The position numbers and the translations under genes are program-made. Shown here in pieces: positions 44,920 to 53,267 of a stretch of DNA of 64,000 bases (position 1 is the stretch's first letter; each line of letters opens with the position of its first letter). The stretch comes from Eshraghiella sp045124255. GTDB taxonomy: Bacteria > Bacillota > Clostridia > Lachnospirales > Lachnospiraceae. The stretch covers positions 54,611-118,610 of the forward strand of contig JBGVLM010000007.1 of assembly GCA_045124255.1 (NCBI GenBank), given 5' to 3'. The notes under the pieces are model-generated. The model did not search any database. It saw only the letters and a program-made list of their open reading frames with translations, and was not told the DNA's origin.

Positions 44920-45609
44920 ATGGAGCACCTTCCCAACGGATTTACCCTGGAACTGGCTGAGGGCGCTTTCCCTCTGGGCACCGATTCCATGGTGCTTTCC
45001 CATTTTGTCAGGCTGCCGAAAAACGCGGCGGTGCTGGATTTCGGCTCCGGCTGCGGCACGCTGGGCCTGCTGCTGTGCAGCAGGGACGAGCACTGCCGGG
45101 TCACCGGGATCGAGCTGGACGAAAACGCCCACCTGGCCGCTCTGGAAAATATCCGCCGCAACGCCCTGACCTCCCGTATGGAGAGTATATGCGCCGACCT
45201 GCGGTCGGTATCTGAAAGGTTTTCGCCGGGCAGTTTTTCCTGCTGCGTGTCCAATCCTCCCTATTTTTCCGGCGGCCCCGCCAGCAAGACCACGCCCCTG
45301 GCCCGGCGGGAGGACACCTGCACCTGCGCCGACCTGTTTTCCGCCGCCGGGTGGGCGCTGAAATACGGCGGTGATTTTTTCCTTGTCCACCGTCCGGAGC
45401 GGATGGCGGAGCTGATCGCCCTGGGGGCAAAAAACGCCATGGAAGCCAAGCGGCTGTGCCTGGTGCACCACAGGCCGGATTCTCCCGTGAACCTGATCCT
45501 GCTGCAATTCCGCAAGGGCGGCAGGCCGGGCCTTATGTGGGAGGAGATCACCCTGCACAACGCCGACGGCTCCCCCTCTTCGACTTATAAAGAAATCTAT
45601 CATATTTAA
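44920..45609 (+). CDS. tRNA1(Val) N6-adenine methyltransferase-like (TrmN6/YfiC)
   Basis: 229 aa SAM-dependent methylase. Motif I VLDFGSGCGTLGLLL (about 38-52), acidic loop VTGIELDENAHLAA, and the N6-adenine/glutamine methylase motif SNPPYFSG (about 109-116). The N-terminal FPLGTDSMVLSHFV is typical of TrmN6-like enzymes that modify A37 of tRNA. GGAGG upstream of the ATG. Next to rsmI, which is common in Firmicutes, but a palindromic repeat element sits between them here. Confidence 0.85.
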   Translation: MEHLPNGFTLELAEGAFPLGTDSMVLSHFVRLPKNAAVLDFGSGCGTLGLLLCSRDEHCRVTGIELDENAHLAALENIRRNALTSRMESICADLRSVSERFSPGSFSCCVSNPPYFSGGPASKTTPLARREDTCTCADLFSAAGWALKYGGDFFLVHRPERMAELIALGAKNAMEAKRLCLVHHRPDSPVNLILLQFRKGGRPGLMWEEITLHNADGSPSSTYKEIYHI

Positions 45610-45611
45610 GC

Positions 45612-45732
45612 GGCTCCCCTTGAGAGGAGCTGGCAAAAATCTATGATTTTTGACTGAGGGGTGTTTCTGCATTCTCCGCCTTCGCAACCACCCCTCAGTC
45701 ACCTTCGGTGACAGCTCCCCTCAAGGGGAGCC
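45612..45732. repeat. MITE-like palindromic element, copy 1
   Basis: 121 bp. Outer inverted arms GGCTCCCCTTGAGAGGAGCTG / CAGCTCCCCTCAAGGGGAGCC (near-perfect), inner arms TGACTGAGGGGTG (45651-45663) / CACCCCTCAGTCA (45689-45701). No coding capacity. A related copy is at 50326-50525. Elements of this look are dispersed in Oscillospiraceae genomes. Confidence 0.8.
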
Positions 45733-45772
45733 ATTCCTGTTCTACACTAACCAAACTACAAGGAGGCACATC

Positions 45773-46612
45773 ATGGCCGGAATGTTATATCTCGTCCCCA
45801 CGCCCATCGGCAATCTGGGGGACATTTCCATCCGCTGCCGGGAGACCCTGGAAAACGCGGACTTCATCGCCGCAGAGGATACCCGCGTCAGCCTGAAGCT
45901 GCTGAACCACCTGGGCATCAAAAAAAGCCTTGTAAGCTACTATGAGCATAACAAGGCGTTCAAAGGTGATAAAATCGTGGACCGCATTCTCGCCGGTGAG
46001 ACCTGCGCGCTGGTGTCCGACGCGGGCAGCCCCGCCATTTCCGATCCCGGCGAAGACCTGGTAAAGCAGTGCGCCGCCGCCGGAATCCAGGTCTGCGCCA
46101 TCCCGGGCCCTTGCGCCGCCATTACAGCCCTGAGCATCTCCGGACGGGCCACAGGCCGGTTCTGCTTTGAGGGCTTCCTGTCCACCGCGAAGAAAAGCCG
46201 CCGGGAGCATCTGGAATCCCTGAAAAAGGAACCGCGCACCATGATCTTCTACGAAGCTCCCCACAAGCTGGTGACCACTCTGGAAGACATGCGGGATGTT
46301 TTTGGCCAGGACCGTCCCATCAGCCTGTGCCGGGAACTGACCAAGCTCCATGAGGAAGTGGTCCGCACCACGTTAGGCGCGGCTGTGGAGAAATATACCG
46401 AGAATCCCCCCAAGGGTGAATTCGTGCTGGTGGTAGCCGGCGCTCCTGAAGAAGTAAAGGAAACCGCCTCCGAGGGCGACGCCGCCGCCCGGGTCGCCCA
46501 GCTGATGGCGGAGGGACTCAGCCGCAAGGACGCGGTAAAGCAGACCGCCAAGGAGCTGGACCTGCCAAAAAACGTGGTCTATGACATTGCGCTGAAAGAA
46601 TTCGAAGAATAA
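45773..46612 (+). CDS. rsmI: 16S rRNA 2'-O-ribose (C1402) methyltransferase
   Basis: 279 aa SAM-dependent enzyme methylating the ribose of C1402 in the decoding centre. N-terminal LYLVPTPIGNLGDIS, AAEDTRVSLKLLNHL, DAGSPAISDPG, IPGPCAAITALSISG, and the C-terminal helical extension with GLSRKDAVKQTAKEL. Start at 45773 follows AAGGAGG by 6 nt. The longer open frame from 45650 lies in the palindromic repeat. Confidence 0.96.
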   Translation: MAGMLYLVPTPIGNLGDISIRCRETLENADFIAAEDTRVSLKLLNHLGIKKSLVSYYEHNKAFKGDKIVDRILAGETCALVSDAGSPAISDPGEDLVKQCAAAGIQVCAIPGPCAAITALSISGRATGRFCFEGFLSTAKKSRREHLESLKKEPRTMIFYEAPHKLVTTLEDMRDVFGQDRPISLCRELTKLHEEVVRTTLGAAVEKYTENPPKGEFVLVVAGAPEEVKETASEGDAAARVAQLMAEGLSRKDAVKQTAKELDLPKNVVYDIALKEFEE

Positions 46613-46619
46613 CAAGCAA

Positions 46620-46655
46620 AAAATCCCTGAACGGCAGCCGCCATTCAGGGATTTT
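46620..46655. terminator. bidirectional terminator rsmI / abrB
   Basis: A 12-bp stem (AAAATCCCTGAA / TTCAGGGATTTT) with a 12-nt loop between convergent genes. A or T runs lie on both sides. Confidence 0.85.
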
Positions 46656-46656
46656 C

Positions 46657-46899
46657 TTAATATTCCGACATTCTCTTGACACAGTCCTGACAGACATTTT
46701 TTCGGCGGTAGGAAATCAGGTTCCGGGAAGAACCGCAGAAGACACATGCCGGTTCAAACTTCTGCAAGATGATTCTGTCGTTCTCCATATAAATTTCCAG
46801 TTCGTCCCGCTCTGCGATGTCCAGCGTGCGGCGCAGTTCAATAGGTAGAACGATCCGGCCAAGTTCGTCTACCTTTCGAATAATTCCTGTAGACTTCAT
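46657..46899 (-). CDS. AbrB/SpoVT-type regulator with C-terminal zinc knuckle
   Basis: 80 aa. N-terminal swapped-hairpin DNA-binding domain, STGIIRKVDELGRIVLPIEL then LDIAERDELEIYMENDRIIL, as in AbrB/SpoVT transition-state regulators. A CxxC...CxxC knuckle follows (CVFCGSS, CQDCVKR). Start at 46899, with GGAG about 9 nt upstream. The longer frame from 46968 has no ribosome site. Divergent from spmA, which it might regulate (inference). Confidence 0.88.
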   Translation of the reverse strand: MKSTGIIRKVDELGRIVLPIELRRTLDIAERDELEIYMENDRIILQKFEPACVFCGSSRNLISYRRKNVCQDCVKRMSEY

Positions 46900-47086
46900 T
46901 GCGGTCAGCTCCCTCCTGTGTTTTCTGTGTGTTACGTCAGCCCCGTAACGACTTATTTGTTTTATCATTATACCGTCTCATCGAACAGGAGTCAAATACT
47001 TTTTGAAATAAACACGCATTTTGTTGAAACTATCCATTCATTTTCCATGCTAATCAGCATATTGTACACCAAAAGGAGGCATGCGT

Positions 47087-47665
47087 ATGGTGATGAGCTG
47101 GATATGGACGGGCATCCTGGCGGTCAGCGTTCTCTGCTCCGTCCTCACCGGCAGCGGCAGCGGCAGCGCGCTGGCGGCGGCGGCTTTGCGGGGCGCTCAG
47201 GCAGGTGTGGAGCTGGCGGTTTCTATGGCCGGTGCGGTCTGCCTGTGGTCCGGTGTGGGCAGGCTGATGGAAGCGGCAGGATTGACGGACGGACTTTCCC
47301 GGCTGCTGCGGCCGCTGCTGCACAGGCTGTTTCCCTCCACGATGGAAGACCCCGCCCTTTCCCGGGAGCTGAGCGCCAACATCTGCGCCAATTTCCTTGG
47401 GCTGGGCAACGCGGCAACGCCTATGGGCATCCGTGCCGCGAAACGGATGAAGCAGGGCGATACCGCCACGGACGAGCTGTGCCGTCTTATCGTGCTGAAT
47501 ACTGCGTCCATCCAGCTGATCCCGGCAAATGTAGCGGCAGTGCGCAGCGGTTTGGGCTGCGCCACTCCCTTTGACATTTTGCCTGCGGTATGGATCACCA
47601 GTCTGCTTTCCGCCGGGCTGGGCGTAACGGTGGCATGGCTGCTGGGGAAGGTCTGGCGTGGATGA
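47087..47665 (+). CDS. spmA: spore maturation protein A
   Basis: 192 aa membrane protein needed for spore core dehydration. Nucleoside-transporter-like gate fold: GVELAVSMAGAVCLWSGVG, NICANFLGLGNAATPMG and LNTASIQLIPANVAAVRSG are family hallmarks. Start at 47087 (7 nt after GGAGG), not the ATG at 47081, which sits 1 nt from the ribosome site. Stop overlaps the spmB start by ATGA. Confidence 0.93.
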   Translation: MVMSWIWTGILAVSVLCSVLTGSGSGSALAAAALRGAQAGVELAVSMAGAVCLWSGVGRLMEAAGLTDGLSRLLRPLLHRLFPSTMEDPALSRELSANICANFLGLGNAATPMGIRAAKRMKQGDTATDELCRLIVLNTASIQLIPANVAAVRSGLGCATPFDILPAVWITSLLSAGLGVTVAWLLGKVWRG

Positions 47666-48174
47666 CGGATTATATCGTTCCTTTGATCTTATTTTTCACC
47701 GCGGCGCTAGCCCTGCGAAAAAAAGAGAATGCCTACGATATTCTGCTGGGAGGCGCATCGGAGGGGCTGACGCTGCTGCTTTCCATCCTTCCCGCCCTGA
47801 TCCTGCTGCTGACGGCGGTACATATGCTGCGGGCCTCCGGGGCTGTGGAGATTTTAAGCCGGATTCTGTCTCCGGTATTTTCCCTGTTCGGCATCCCGCC
47901 TGAAACGGCAATGCTGATGCTGATCCGCCCCATCAGCGGCAGCGCCGCGCTGGCGGTGGGAGCGGAATTGATGGCGGAGTATGGGGTAGATTCACTGGTG
48001 GGACGGACAGCGGCGGTGATGCTGGGGTCTACAGAGACTACCTTTTACACCATCAGCGTATATTTCGGCGCGGCAGGGATCAAAAAAACGCGGTATACCG
48101 TCCCGGCGGCACTGTTTGCGGATTTTGTCGGTTTTTTTATGGCGTCATGGACGGTTCGGATGTTCTTTTCCTGA
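47662..48174 (+). CDS. spmB: spore maturation protein B
   Basis: 170 aa membrane protein, partner of SpmA, each forming half of a gate-fold pair. Hallmarks: AYDILLGGASEGLTLLLSI, LMLIRPISGSAALAV, GRTAAVMLGSTETTFYTI. Translation coupled to spmA by a 4-nt overlap. It shows that this genome makes spores. Confidence 0.93.
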   Translation: MTDYIVPLILFFTAALALRKKENAYDILLGGASEGLTLLLSILPALILLLTAVHMLRASGAVEILSRILSPVFSLFGIPPETAMLMLIRPISGSAALAVGAELMAEYGVDSLVGRTAAVMLGSTETTFYTISVYFGAAGIKKTRYTVPAALFADFVGFFMASWTVRMFFS

Positions 48175-48197
48175 ATGATTGTTTTACGTCCTCCCCC

Positions 48198-48345
48198 GTA
48201 GGGGAGGGTCTTGACCCTCCCTTGCAGTTTCAACATTCATTGCAGAATCTTGCATCTGATACTCAATATGAAAACGCTGTATTTCCAAATGAAACAGCAC
48301 ATACCGATGTTGTGATATTCAGGGAGGGTCAAGACCCTCCCCTAC
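48198..48345. repeat. 148-bp MITE-like element with perfect 24-bp inverted ends
   Basis: Left end GTAGGGGAGGGTCTTGACCC... (48198-48221) is the exact reverse complement of the right end at 48322-48345. Each end is itself a hairpin (GGGAGGGTC / GACCCTCCC). The 100-bp interior is AT-richer and carries no gene. It lies between convergent spmB and exonuclease genes. Confidence 0.85.
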
Positions 48346-48392
48346 AGAGCGGCGCTTTAGGAAATTACGATTTTTCTCCATTGGAAATGGTT

Positions 48393-48420
48393 CAGGGCGC
48401 ATCCGGTTGGATGCGCCCTG
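48393..48420 (-). terminator. hairpin after exonuclease gene
   Basis: A perfect 12-bp stem (CAGGGCGCATCC / GGATGCGCCCTG) with a 4-nt loop, 3 nt past the stop. There is no good T run, so termination is probable, not certain. Confidence 0.6.
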
Positions 48421-48423
48421 AGG

Positions 48424-49422
48424 TTATTCATTGGGAGTTTCCGTTTTTCCCGCGCTGCTTCTTTTGCGTCTGCGGCGGCGGGGACGGCTGCCGCCGTCTT
48501 CGGGATCGGCCTTTTCCGCCCGGCGGGCATAGGCTTCGGCGGCTTCGGAGGTGGCCTCATAGGTCAGACGGCTGACCCGGATCAGGCCATCCTGCTGCTC
48601 AGACAGCCGCACCCGGATCAGGAACTTGCCATCCTCAGGGCAGGTCGCCAAATCCATATAGCGGTGGCCCGGCTGGGCAAACCAGCGGGAGCCAAGCATT
48701 CTGGCGCCGCAGATGGGGCAGATGTTTTCCTCCCCGGCCATGGCGCTGAGGGCAGCCCGCTTGTCGGCATAATCATAGTACACCTTCCGGGCAATGCAGC
48801 CGGGAAGCTCCGCACCGTGGAAGCCGTTTTCGTGGCTCTTTAAGGCTTCGTCGTATTCCGCCGCACCCTTTTTCAGATCCAGTCTCGCACAGATCAGGGC
48901 AGTATGGTAGGCATCGCCCAACGCGTCGTGAGCAGGGCGGGTGGCTTCGATGCCGAAGATCTCCATTGCGGTCTTCAGGGCCTTCTGCGCGGTAGAACCG
49001 TCGGTCTGGGAATTGAAGATCATCTGGGCGTTGTACCACCTTTCCGTAAAGGCGGTGTCCAGCTCAAACAGCTGCAGATTTTCCCGCAGGATGCCGATAT
49101 CATCAAAGCCCCAGGTCAGGAAAATAATATCCTCGCCGCACCAGTGCCGGAACAGTTCAATGGCCTCCGGGAAGGGCACACCCTCCTCCCGCAGCTGGGT
49201 CTCCTTGATGCCGGTGAGCTTACTGACCCGGCGGTTCAGGTGACGGTAATATTTCGGTTTGATCATGACCTGGAACTCATCTGCCACCTGCTGGTCTTCC
49301 GTGACCCGAACAGCGCCGATCTGGATGATCTCGCCGCGGATCTGGACGGGCAGTACCTTCTTGGAAGAAGGCGAGCCGGGCCAGGGCTGGTTCCATTCCA
49401 TATCCATTACGATGTAATTCAT
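48424..49422 (-). CDS. DEDD-type 3'-5' exonuclease (KapD/RNase T-like)
   Basis: 332 aa. Exo I VMDMEWNQPWP (Asp7, Glu9), Exo II region WGFDDIGILRENLQ, Exo III HDALGDAYHTALI (His and Asp). A C-terminal extension carries a zinc CxxC (ICPICGARM) and a strongly basic tail (RPRRRRRKRSS) likely to contact nucleic acid. Closest in look to inhibitor-of-sporulation KapD-like exonucleases. Exact substrate unknown. AGAGG precedes the ATG. Confidence 0.85.
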   Translation of the reverse strand: MNYIVMDMEWNQPWPGSPSSKKVLPVQIRGEIIQIGAVRVTEDQQVADEFQVMIKPKYYRHLNRRVSKLTGIKETQLREEGVPFPEAIELFRHWCGEDIIFLTWGFDDIGILRENLQLFELDTAFTERWYNAQMIFNSQTDGSTAQKALKTAMEIFGIEATRPAHDALGDAYHTALICARLDLKKGAAEYDEALKSHENGFHGAELPGCIARKVYYDYADKRAALSAMAGEENICPICGARMLGSRWFAQPGHRYMDLATCPEDGKFLIRVRLSEQQDGLIRVSRLTYEATSEAAEAYARRAEKADPEDGGSRPRRRRRKRSSAGKTETPNE

Positions 49423-49596
49423 TAAGAAAACCTCTGTATCACATAATCCTATATGATATCATAACATATCATAGGGGCTTCTGTAAACAGAAAGTTATAT
49501 TTTCTGCTGGAAATTATCTTTTCCCGCGCCAGCTTCCACATCCCTCAGCCTAACGTCTGGGAAACGGCTGGTGTTATCCTGAAACGCTTGGATTCA

Positions 49597-49620
49597 GGGC
49601 GGATTAGAAATCCGCCCCTA
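49597..49620. repeat. GTAGGGGCGG-type hairpin remnant
   Basis: GGGCGGATT / AATCCGCCC with a 3-nt loop, followed by CCTAC. Its GTAGGGG end matches the ends of the 148-bp element at 48198-48345, so it is probably one end of a related element. It sits 28 nt past the rubrerythrin stop and may double as its terminator. Confidence 0.5.
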
Positions 49621-49647
49621 CGGAGCGTTCCGCAGTGAAACCATGCT

Positions 49648-50247
49648 TTACTTCTGCATCAGCTTTTTCCGGTCCAGATCGCCTTCCTGCCAGCCGGCGC
49701 TTTTTCCGCAGACCGGGCAGGGATCGCAGGCACGGATCCCCTCGTAGGTGTAGCCGCAGTTCAGGCAGCGCCATTTGATGGGCTCGTCCTTCTCCGTCAG
49801 CTCGCCTTTGAGCAGCTGCTCTTCCAGCGTCTTGAACTGCAGGTGGTGAACACCCTCGATGCGGGCGATCTGCATCCACAGCCGGGCCGCGTCCTTAAAG
49901 CCCTCCCGGCGGGCGATCTCCGCGAAGCCGGGGTAGGCCTCGTCATGCTCGTCTTTCTCCCCATCGGCGGCAAAGCTCAGGTTTTCCACCGTTTTGCCCA
50001 GCTGGAAGGGGTAGCCCGCATCTACCGGGATGTTTTCCGCGCAGCCCTCCAGCTCCTGCAGCATCTCCAAAAACTCCTGGGCGTGGACAGCTTCGTTGGC
50101 CGCAGTCTCCTCGAAGACCCGGGCGATCCACTCGCAGTTTTCCTTTCGCGCAACCTCCGCGTAGATGGTATAGCGGGTTCGGGCCTGGGATTCTCCCGCA
50201 AAGGAGCGGACCAGGTTCTTTCTGGTTTCAGAATGGATAAATTCCAT
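49648..50247 (-). CDS. rubrerythrin
   Basis: 199 aa non-haem di-iron peroxidase protecting anaerobes from H2O2. The four-helix ferritin-like domain has two ExxH-type ligand sets (TAANEAVHAQEF and ARIEGVHHLQF, with Glu of FAGESQARTRY). The C-terminal rubredoxin-like iron site is WRCLNCGYTYEG and CPVCGK. AAGGGG 8 nt before the ATG. Single gene. Confidence 0.95.
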   Translation of the reverse strand: MEFIHSETRKNLVRSFAGESQARTRYTIYAEVARKENCEWIARVFEETAANEAVHAQEFLEMLQELEGCAENIPVDAGYPFQLGKTVENLSFAADGEKDEHDEAYPGFAEIARREGFKDAARLWMQIARIEGVHHLQFKTLEEQLLKGELTEKDEPIKWRCLNCGYTYEGIRACDPCPVCGKSAGWQEGDLDRKKLMQK

Positions 50248-50325
50248 ATTTGCATCCCCTTTCTACTGGGAGGATGCCCCGATCTTGGAAGGATATGCGG
50301 TAAAGGACGTTTATCTGAGAGAAAA

Positions 50326-50525
50326 GGCTCCCCTTGAGGGCTTAGTAGCCGTTACTGCATTGCAGCTTACGGATACTTAGTACACAGGAGAGCCGGCACG
50401 GCGAATGCCGTGACTGAGGGGTGGGTGGTAACGGGTCAAAAATTTGGAAGTTTTTGCAAAATCGTACTGCGGTAACCACCCTTCCGTCCCGCCTTACGGC
50501 AGGTCACCTCCCCGCAAGGGGAGGC
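50326..50525. repeat. MITE-like palindromic element, copy 2 (composite)
   Basis: Starts GGCTCCCCTTGAGGG and ends CTCCCCGCAAGGGGAGGC. The inner GACTGAGGGGTG matches copy 1 at 45651. The left arm is interrupted by about 65 bp (50341-50405) absent from copy 1, with its own small dyads (GGCACGGCGAATGCCGTG). No gene in the 355 bp between rubrerythrin and nagB. Confidence 0.7.
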
Positions 50526-50559
50526 TTTGCCTGCTATGCTATCATACAACCACACAAAA

Positions 50560-50589
50560 AATCCCGGAGGACTTTTATCCTCCGGGATT
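50560..50589 (-). terminator. terminator of nagB
   Basis: A perfect 12-bp stem (AATCCCGGAGGA / TCCTCCGGGATT) with a 6-nt loop, then TTTTT on the minus strand. Confidence 0.92.
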
Positions 50590-50602
50590 CCTTTTTAACG
50601 AA

Positions 50603-51340
50603 TTACAGCAAATCCTTCACCAAGGACAGGGCAGCCTCGTCTGCAACCAGCGTGAAATCGGGGTGCAGCTGCAGGATGGAGCCGGGAGCCTGGGGCTTGA
50701 TGGGGCCGAAGAAGCAGTCCTTCACGGCCTGGGCCTTGTTGGCGCCGTTGACCACCAGCAGAACGCGCTTTGCCTTCATGATGGAGCCGATGCCCATGGT
50801 GTAAGCATGGGTGGGAACATCCTCACGCTTGGCGAAGAAACGCTGGTTGGCATCGATGGTAGAAGCGGTCAGCTCCACCTTGTTGGTGCCCTTAACGAAA
50901 GCGTCGGCAGGCTCGTTGAAGCCGATGTGGCCGTTGGGACCGAGGCCCAGCAGCTGCAGGTCAGCGCCGCCGAAGGAATCGATGACAGCATCATAACGGG
51001 CGCACTCTGCTTCCGCGTCGGGATTCATGCCGTTGGGGATGTTGCAGTTGGCCTGGTCGATGTTCACATGGTCGAACAGGTTGGTGCGCATGAAGTAGGC
51101 ATAGCTCTGGTCGTGATCCTTGGTCAGGCCCACGTACTCGTCCAGGTTCACGGTCTTGACCTGGGAGAAGTCCAGATCGCCGGATTCATACTTGGCGATC
51201 AATTCCTTGTAAGTGCCCACAGGGCTGGAGCCGGTGGCCAGGCCCAGAACACAGTCAGGCTTCAGCTGCACCTGTGCGGCGATAATATTGGCAGCCTTGC
51301 GGCTGACATCGTTGTAATCCTTTGCTACGATCAATCTCAT
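50603..51340 (-). CDS. nagB: glucosamine-6-phosphate deaminase
   Basis: 245 aa. Converts glucosamine-6-phosphate to fructose-6-phosphate and ammonia in amino-sugar use. GLATGSSPVGTYKELI phosphate site, TVNLDEYVGLTKDHDQSY (catalytic Asp), LLGLGPNGHIGFNEP (His/Glu relay), THAYTMGIGSIMKAKRVLL. AGGGG upstream. Single gene with own promoter; nagA is not in the window. Confidence 0.97.
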   Translation of the reverse strand: MRLIVAKDYNDVSRKAANIIAAQVQLKPDCVLGLATGSSPVGTYKELIAKYESGDLDFSQVKTVNLDEYVGLTKDHDQSYAYFMRTNLFDHVNIDQANCNIPNGMNPDAEAECARYDAVIDSFGGADLQLLGLGPNGHIGFNEPADAFVKGTNKVELTASTIDANQRFFAKREDVPTHAYTMGIGSIMKAKRVLLVVNGANKAQAVKDCFFGPIKPQAPGSILQLHPDFTLVADEAALSLVKDLL

Positions 51341-51395
51341 GTTGAGGATCCCCTTTCAAAGTTATGGTGTTGTTTTCATACACTGCCTGTTGTAT

Positions 51396-51424
51396 ATTGT
51401 AGCATCTTTTTGAAATTCTGTACA
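51396..51424 (-). promoter_or_regulatory. putative nagB promoter
   Basis: TGTACA, 17 nt, TACAAT on the minus strand, about 56 nt ahead of the nagB start. No operator symmetry noticed. Confidence 0.55.
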
Positions 51425-51578
51425 GGCCTTTTGCGAAATTTCAGTCAATTTCGATAAATCCATCGTTTCTTCCTGTCCCGTGTAAAATCTGGCCTTATTT
51501 TACATTTCAATTTTGGCACTGTATTTATTACCAGCTTAGGATATAATGGGCTAAAATTAAAAACAAGGAGGAATCCTC

Positions 51579-52169
51579 ATGGAAACCAAATCCAATCTCA
51601 CCACCCGAAAGGTCGTCTTCGCCGCTCTGATGGCTGCGCTGTGCTACATTGGCTTCTCCTACTTCCGCATCGATATTCCTGTGGGTACCGAGAAAACCGC
51701 GTTTCATCTGGGCAATGTATTCTGTGTGCTTGCGGCTCTGCTGATCGGCGGCTTCTGGGGCGGCATGTCCGGCGCAGTGGGCATGACCATTGCCGACCTG
51801 ACCTCTGGCTATGTCACCTCCGCACCCAAGACCTTCCTGTTGAAGCTGTGCATCGGCCTGGTCACCGGCCTGGTCGCCCACAAGGTTTTCCATATCAGCA
51901 AGGATGAGGAGCGGAAAGTGTCCCTTCCCATTGCCACAGTGCTTTCCAGCCTGGCAGGCATGGCCTTCAACGTTGTGGCAGATCCCGTGGTCGGCTATTT
52001 CTACAAGACATACCTTCTGGGCGTTCCCCAGGATGCCGCCGCTATCTGGGCGAAAATGGGTGCCGTTACCACGCTGGTCAACGCCATCATCGCCGTCATC
52101 GTCGCCACGGTCTTCTACCTGGCTCTCCGCCCCGCTCTGAAGCGTTCCAACCTGCTCCCCACCGTATAA
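51579..52169 (+). CDS. ECF transporter substrate-binding (S) component
   Basis: 196 aa with about six helices. The N-terminal Arg-Lys-xxx-AALMAALCYIGF stretch contains the Ala-rich motif used by S components to contact EcfT. GGFWGGMSGAVGMTIADLTSG is a typical S-component loop. Vitamin or metal substrate cannot be assigned from sequence alone, and no riboswitch is visible upstream. No ecfA or ecfT nearby, so it would share the general ECF module. AAGGAGG precedes the ATG, and TATAAT lies near 51540. Confidence 0.85.
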   Translation: METKSNLTTRKVVFAALMAALCYIGFSYFRIDIPVGTEKTAFHLGNVFCVLAALLIGGFWGGMSGAVGMTIADLTSGYVTSAPKTFLLKLCIGLVTGLVAHKVFHISKDEERKVSLPIATVLSSLAGMAFNVVADPVVGYFYKTYLLGVPQDAAAIWAKMGAVTTLVNAIIAVIVATVFYLALRPALKRSNLLPTV

Positions 52170-52173
52170 GTAA

Positions 52174-52210
52174 AAAAAATCTGCCGTCCGTCTTGGGCGG
52201 CAGATTTTTT
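52174..52210 (+). terminator. strong terminator
   Basis: A 16-bp stem including A/T extension (AAAAAATCTGCCGTCC / GGGCGGCAGATTTTTT) with a 5-nt loop, after the ECF S component. Confidence 0.92.
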
Positions 52211-52212
52211 GC

Positions 52213-52265
52213 TGTCACCATTACAGCCCCTGTCATCCTGAGCCAGCGGGAGCGGACCGAAGGAC
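52213..52265. repeat. CTGTCATCCTGAGC repeat fragment
   Basis: CTGTCATCCTGAGCCAGCGG then GAGCGGACCGAAGGA resembles the GTCATCCTGAGC...GAAGGATC dispersed repeat of gut Firmicutes as I recall it. Only one arm is present, so it looks like a solo end. Confidence 0.45.
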
Positions 52266-52354
52266 GACATATTTTTATTTATTTTCTAAATCTTAACATT
52301 TCCCTTTCTCCAGATGGTATAATAGAATCAAATAATTATACAGGGGGAATTTTC

Positions 52355-53227
52355 ATGTCATTTGAGGGTATCATGTTCAACATTCGTGCATCGAAAAGTG
52401 ACCGGGAACGGGATGCTGCCATTCCGCTGCCTGCCGGTATCACCCAATGCCGCAACATTTCCTACGGTTCCCACGGCAGGGACAGCCTGCTGGATGTTTA
52501 TTATCCCGACGGCACCACCGCTCCCCTTCCCACCATCGTCAGCATCCACGGCGGCGGGTATGTTTACGGCAGCAAGGAGATCTACCGCCGCTACGGCATG
52601 GATATGGCCCGCCGGGGCTTTGCCTTTGTGAATTTCAACTACCGCCTGGCCCCCAAATGGAAGTTTCCCACGCCCCTGGCGGACACCAACGCCGTGCTGG
52701 AATGGATCGCCAAGAATGCACAACGCTATCATCTGGACCCCCAGCGTGTCATACTGGTAGGCGACTCTGCCGGTGCCCAGCTGGCAAGCCAGTACGCCGC
52801 CATTCAGTGCAATCCGGAATATGCTTCCCTGTTCGCGCTGAATCTGGCCCCGGTGCGCATCTGCGCCCTGGGATTGAACTGCGGCATGTACGATATGGCC
52901 TCCCAGGCCGCAGAGCCGCGGAAAGGAATCCAGCTGGATTATCTGGGCAAAGATCTGCCCGCCGACGATCCCCGGTTCCGGGTGCTGGAAGCCATCGGCC
53001 CCAACTATCCCCCCGCTTATATCACCACCGCCTGCCACGATTTCCTGCGGCCCTGTGCGGAACCCATGTACAAATTCCTGACGGAAAAAGGGATCGAATG
53101 CGCCTGGAAATGCTACGGAAGCGAAGCAGACGAAGCTGTGGGACATGTGTTCCATGTGAACATCCCCCTGCCGGATGCCGTGCGGTGCAATGACGATGCC
53201 GTGGCTTTCTTCAAAAAATATGTATAA
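52355..53227 (+). CDS. alpha/beta-hydrolase esterase (HSL-like)
   Basis: 290 aa cytoplasmic esterase/lipase. Oxyanion-hole motif SIHGGGYVYGS, nucleophile elbow VGDSAGAQLAS, likely acid in TACHDFLRPC and His in EAVGHVFHVN. No signal peptide. Start at 52355 after GGGGGAA. The longer frame from 52193 includes the terminator and repeat. Substrate unknown; carboxyl esters of sugars or small acyls are typical. Confidence 0.88.
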   Translation: MSFEGIMFNIRASKSDRERDAAIPLPAGITQCRNISYGSHGRDSLLDVYYPDGTTAPLPTIVSIHGGGYVYGSKEIYRRYGMDMARRGFAFVNFNYRLAPKWKFPTPLADTNAVLEWIAKNAQRYHLDPQRVILVGDSAGAQLASQYAAIQCNPEYASLFALNLAPVRICALGLNCGMYDMASQAAEPRKGIQLDYLGKDLPADDPRFRVLEAIGPNYPPAYITTACHDFLRPCAEPMYKFLTEKGIECAWKCYGSEADEAVGHVFHVNIPLPDAVRCNDDAVAFFKKYV

Positions 53228-53229
53228 TC

Positions 53230-53265
53230 AAAATTCCCGCCCTGTACCAGCAGGGCGGGAATTTT
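53230..53265. terminator. bidirectional terminator
   Basis: A perfect 15-bp stem (AAAATTCCCGCCCTG / CAGGGCGGGAATTTT) with a 6-nt loop between convergent esterase and membrane-protein genes. Confidence 0.92.
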
Positions 53266-53267
53266 GA

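Noticed and set aside
44833..45702. Minus-strand open frames opposite the TrmN6-like gene
   Set aside because: The plus-strand gene has clear methylase motifs and a ribosome site. The minus frames run through a terminator and a repeat.
48198..48345. Possible CRISPR-like repeat pair
   Set aside because: There are only two copies and they are inverted, not direct, with a single interval. It is a terminal-inverted-repeat element.
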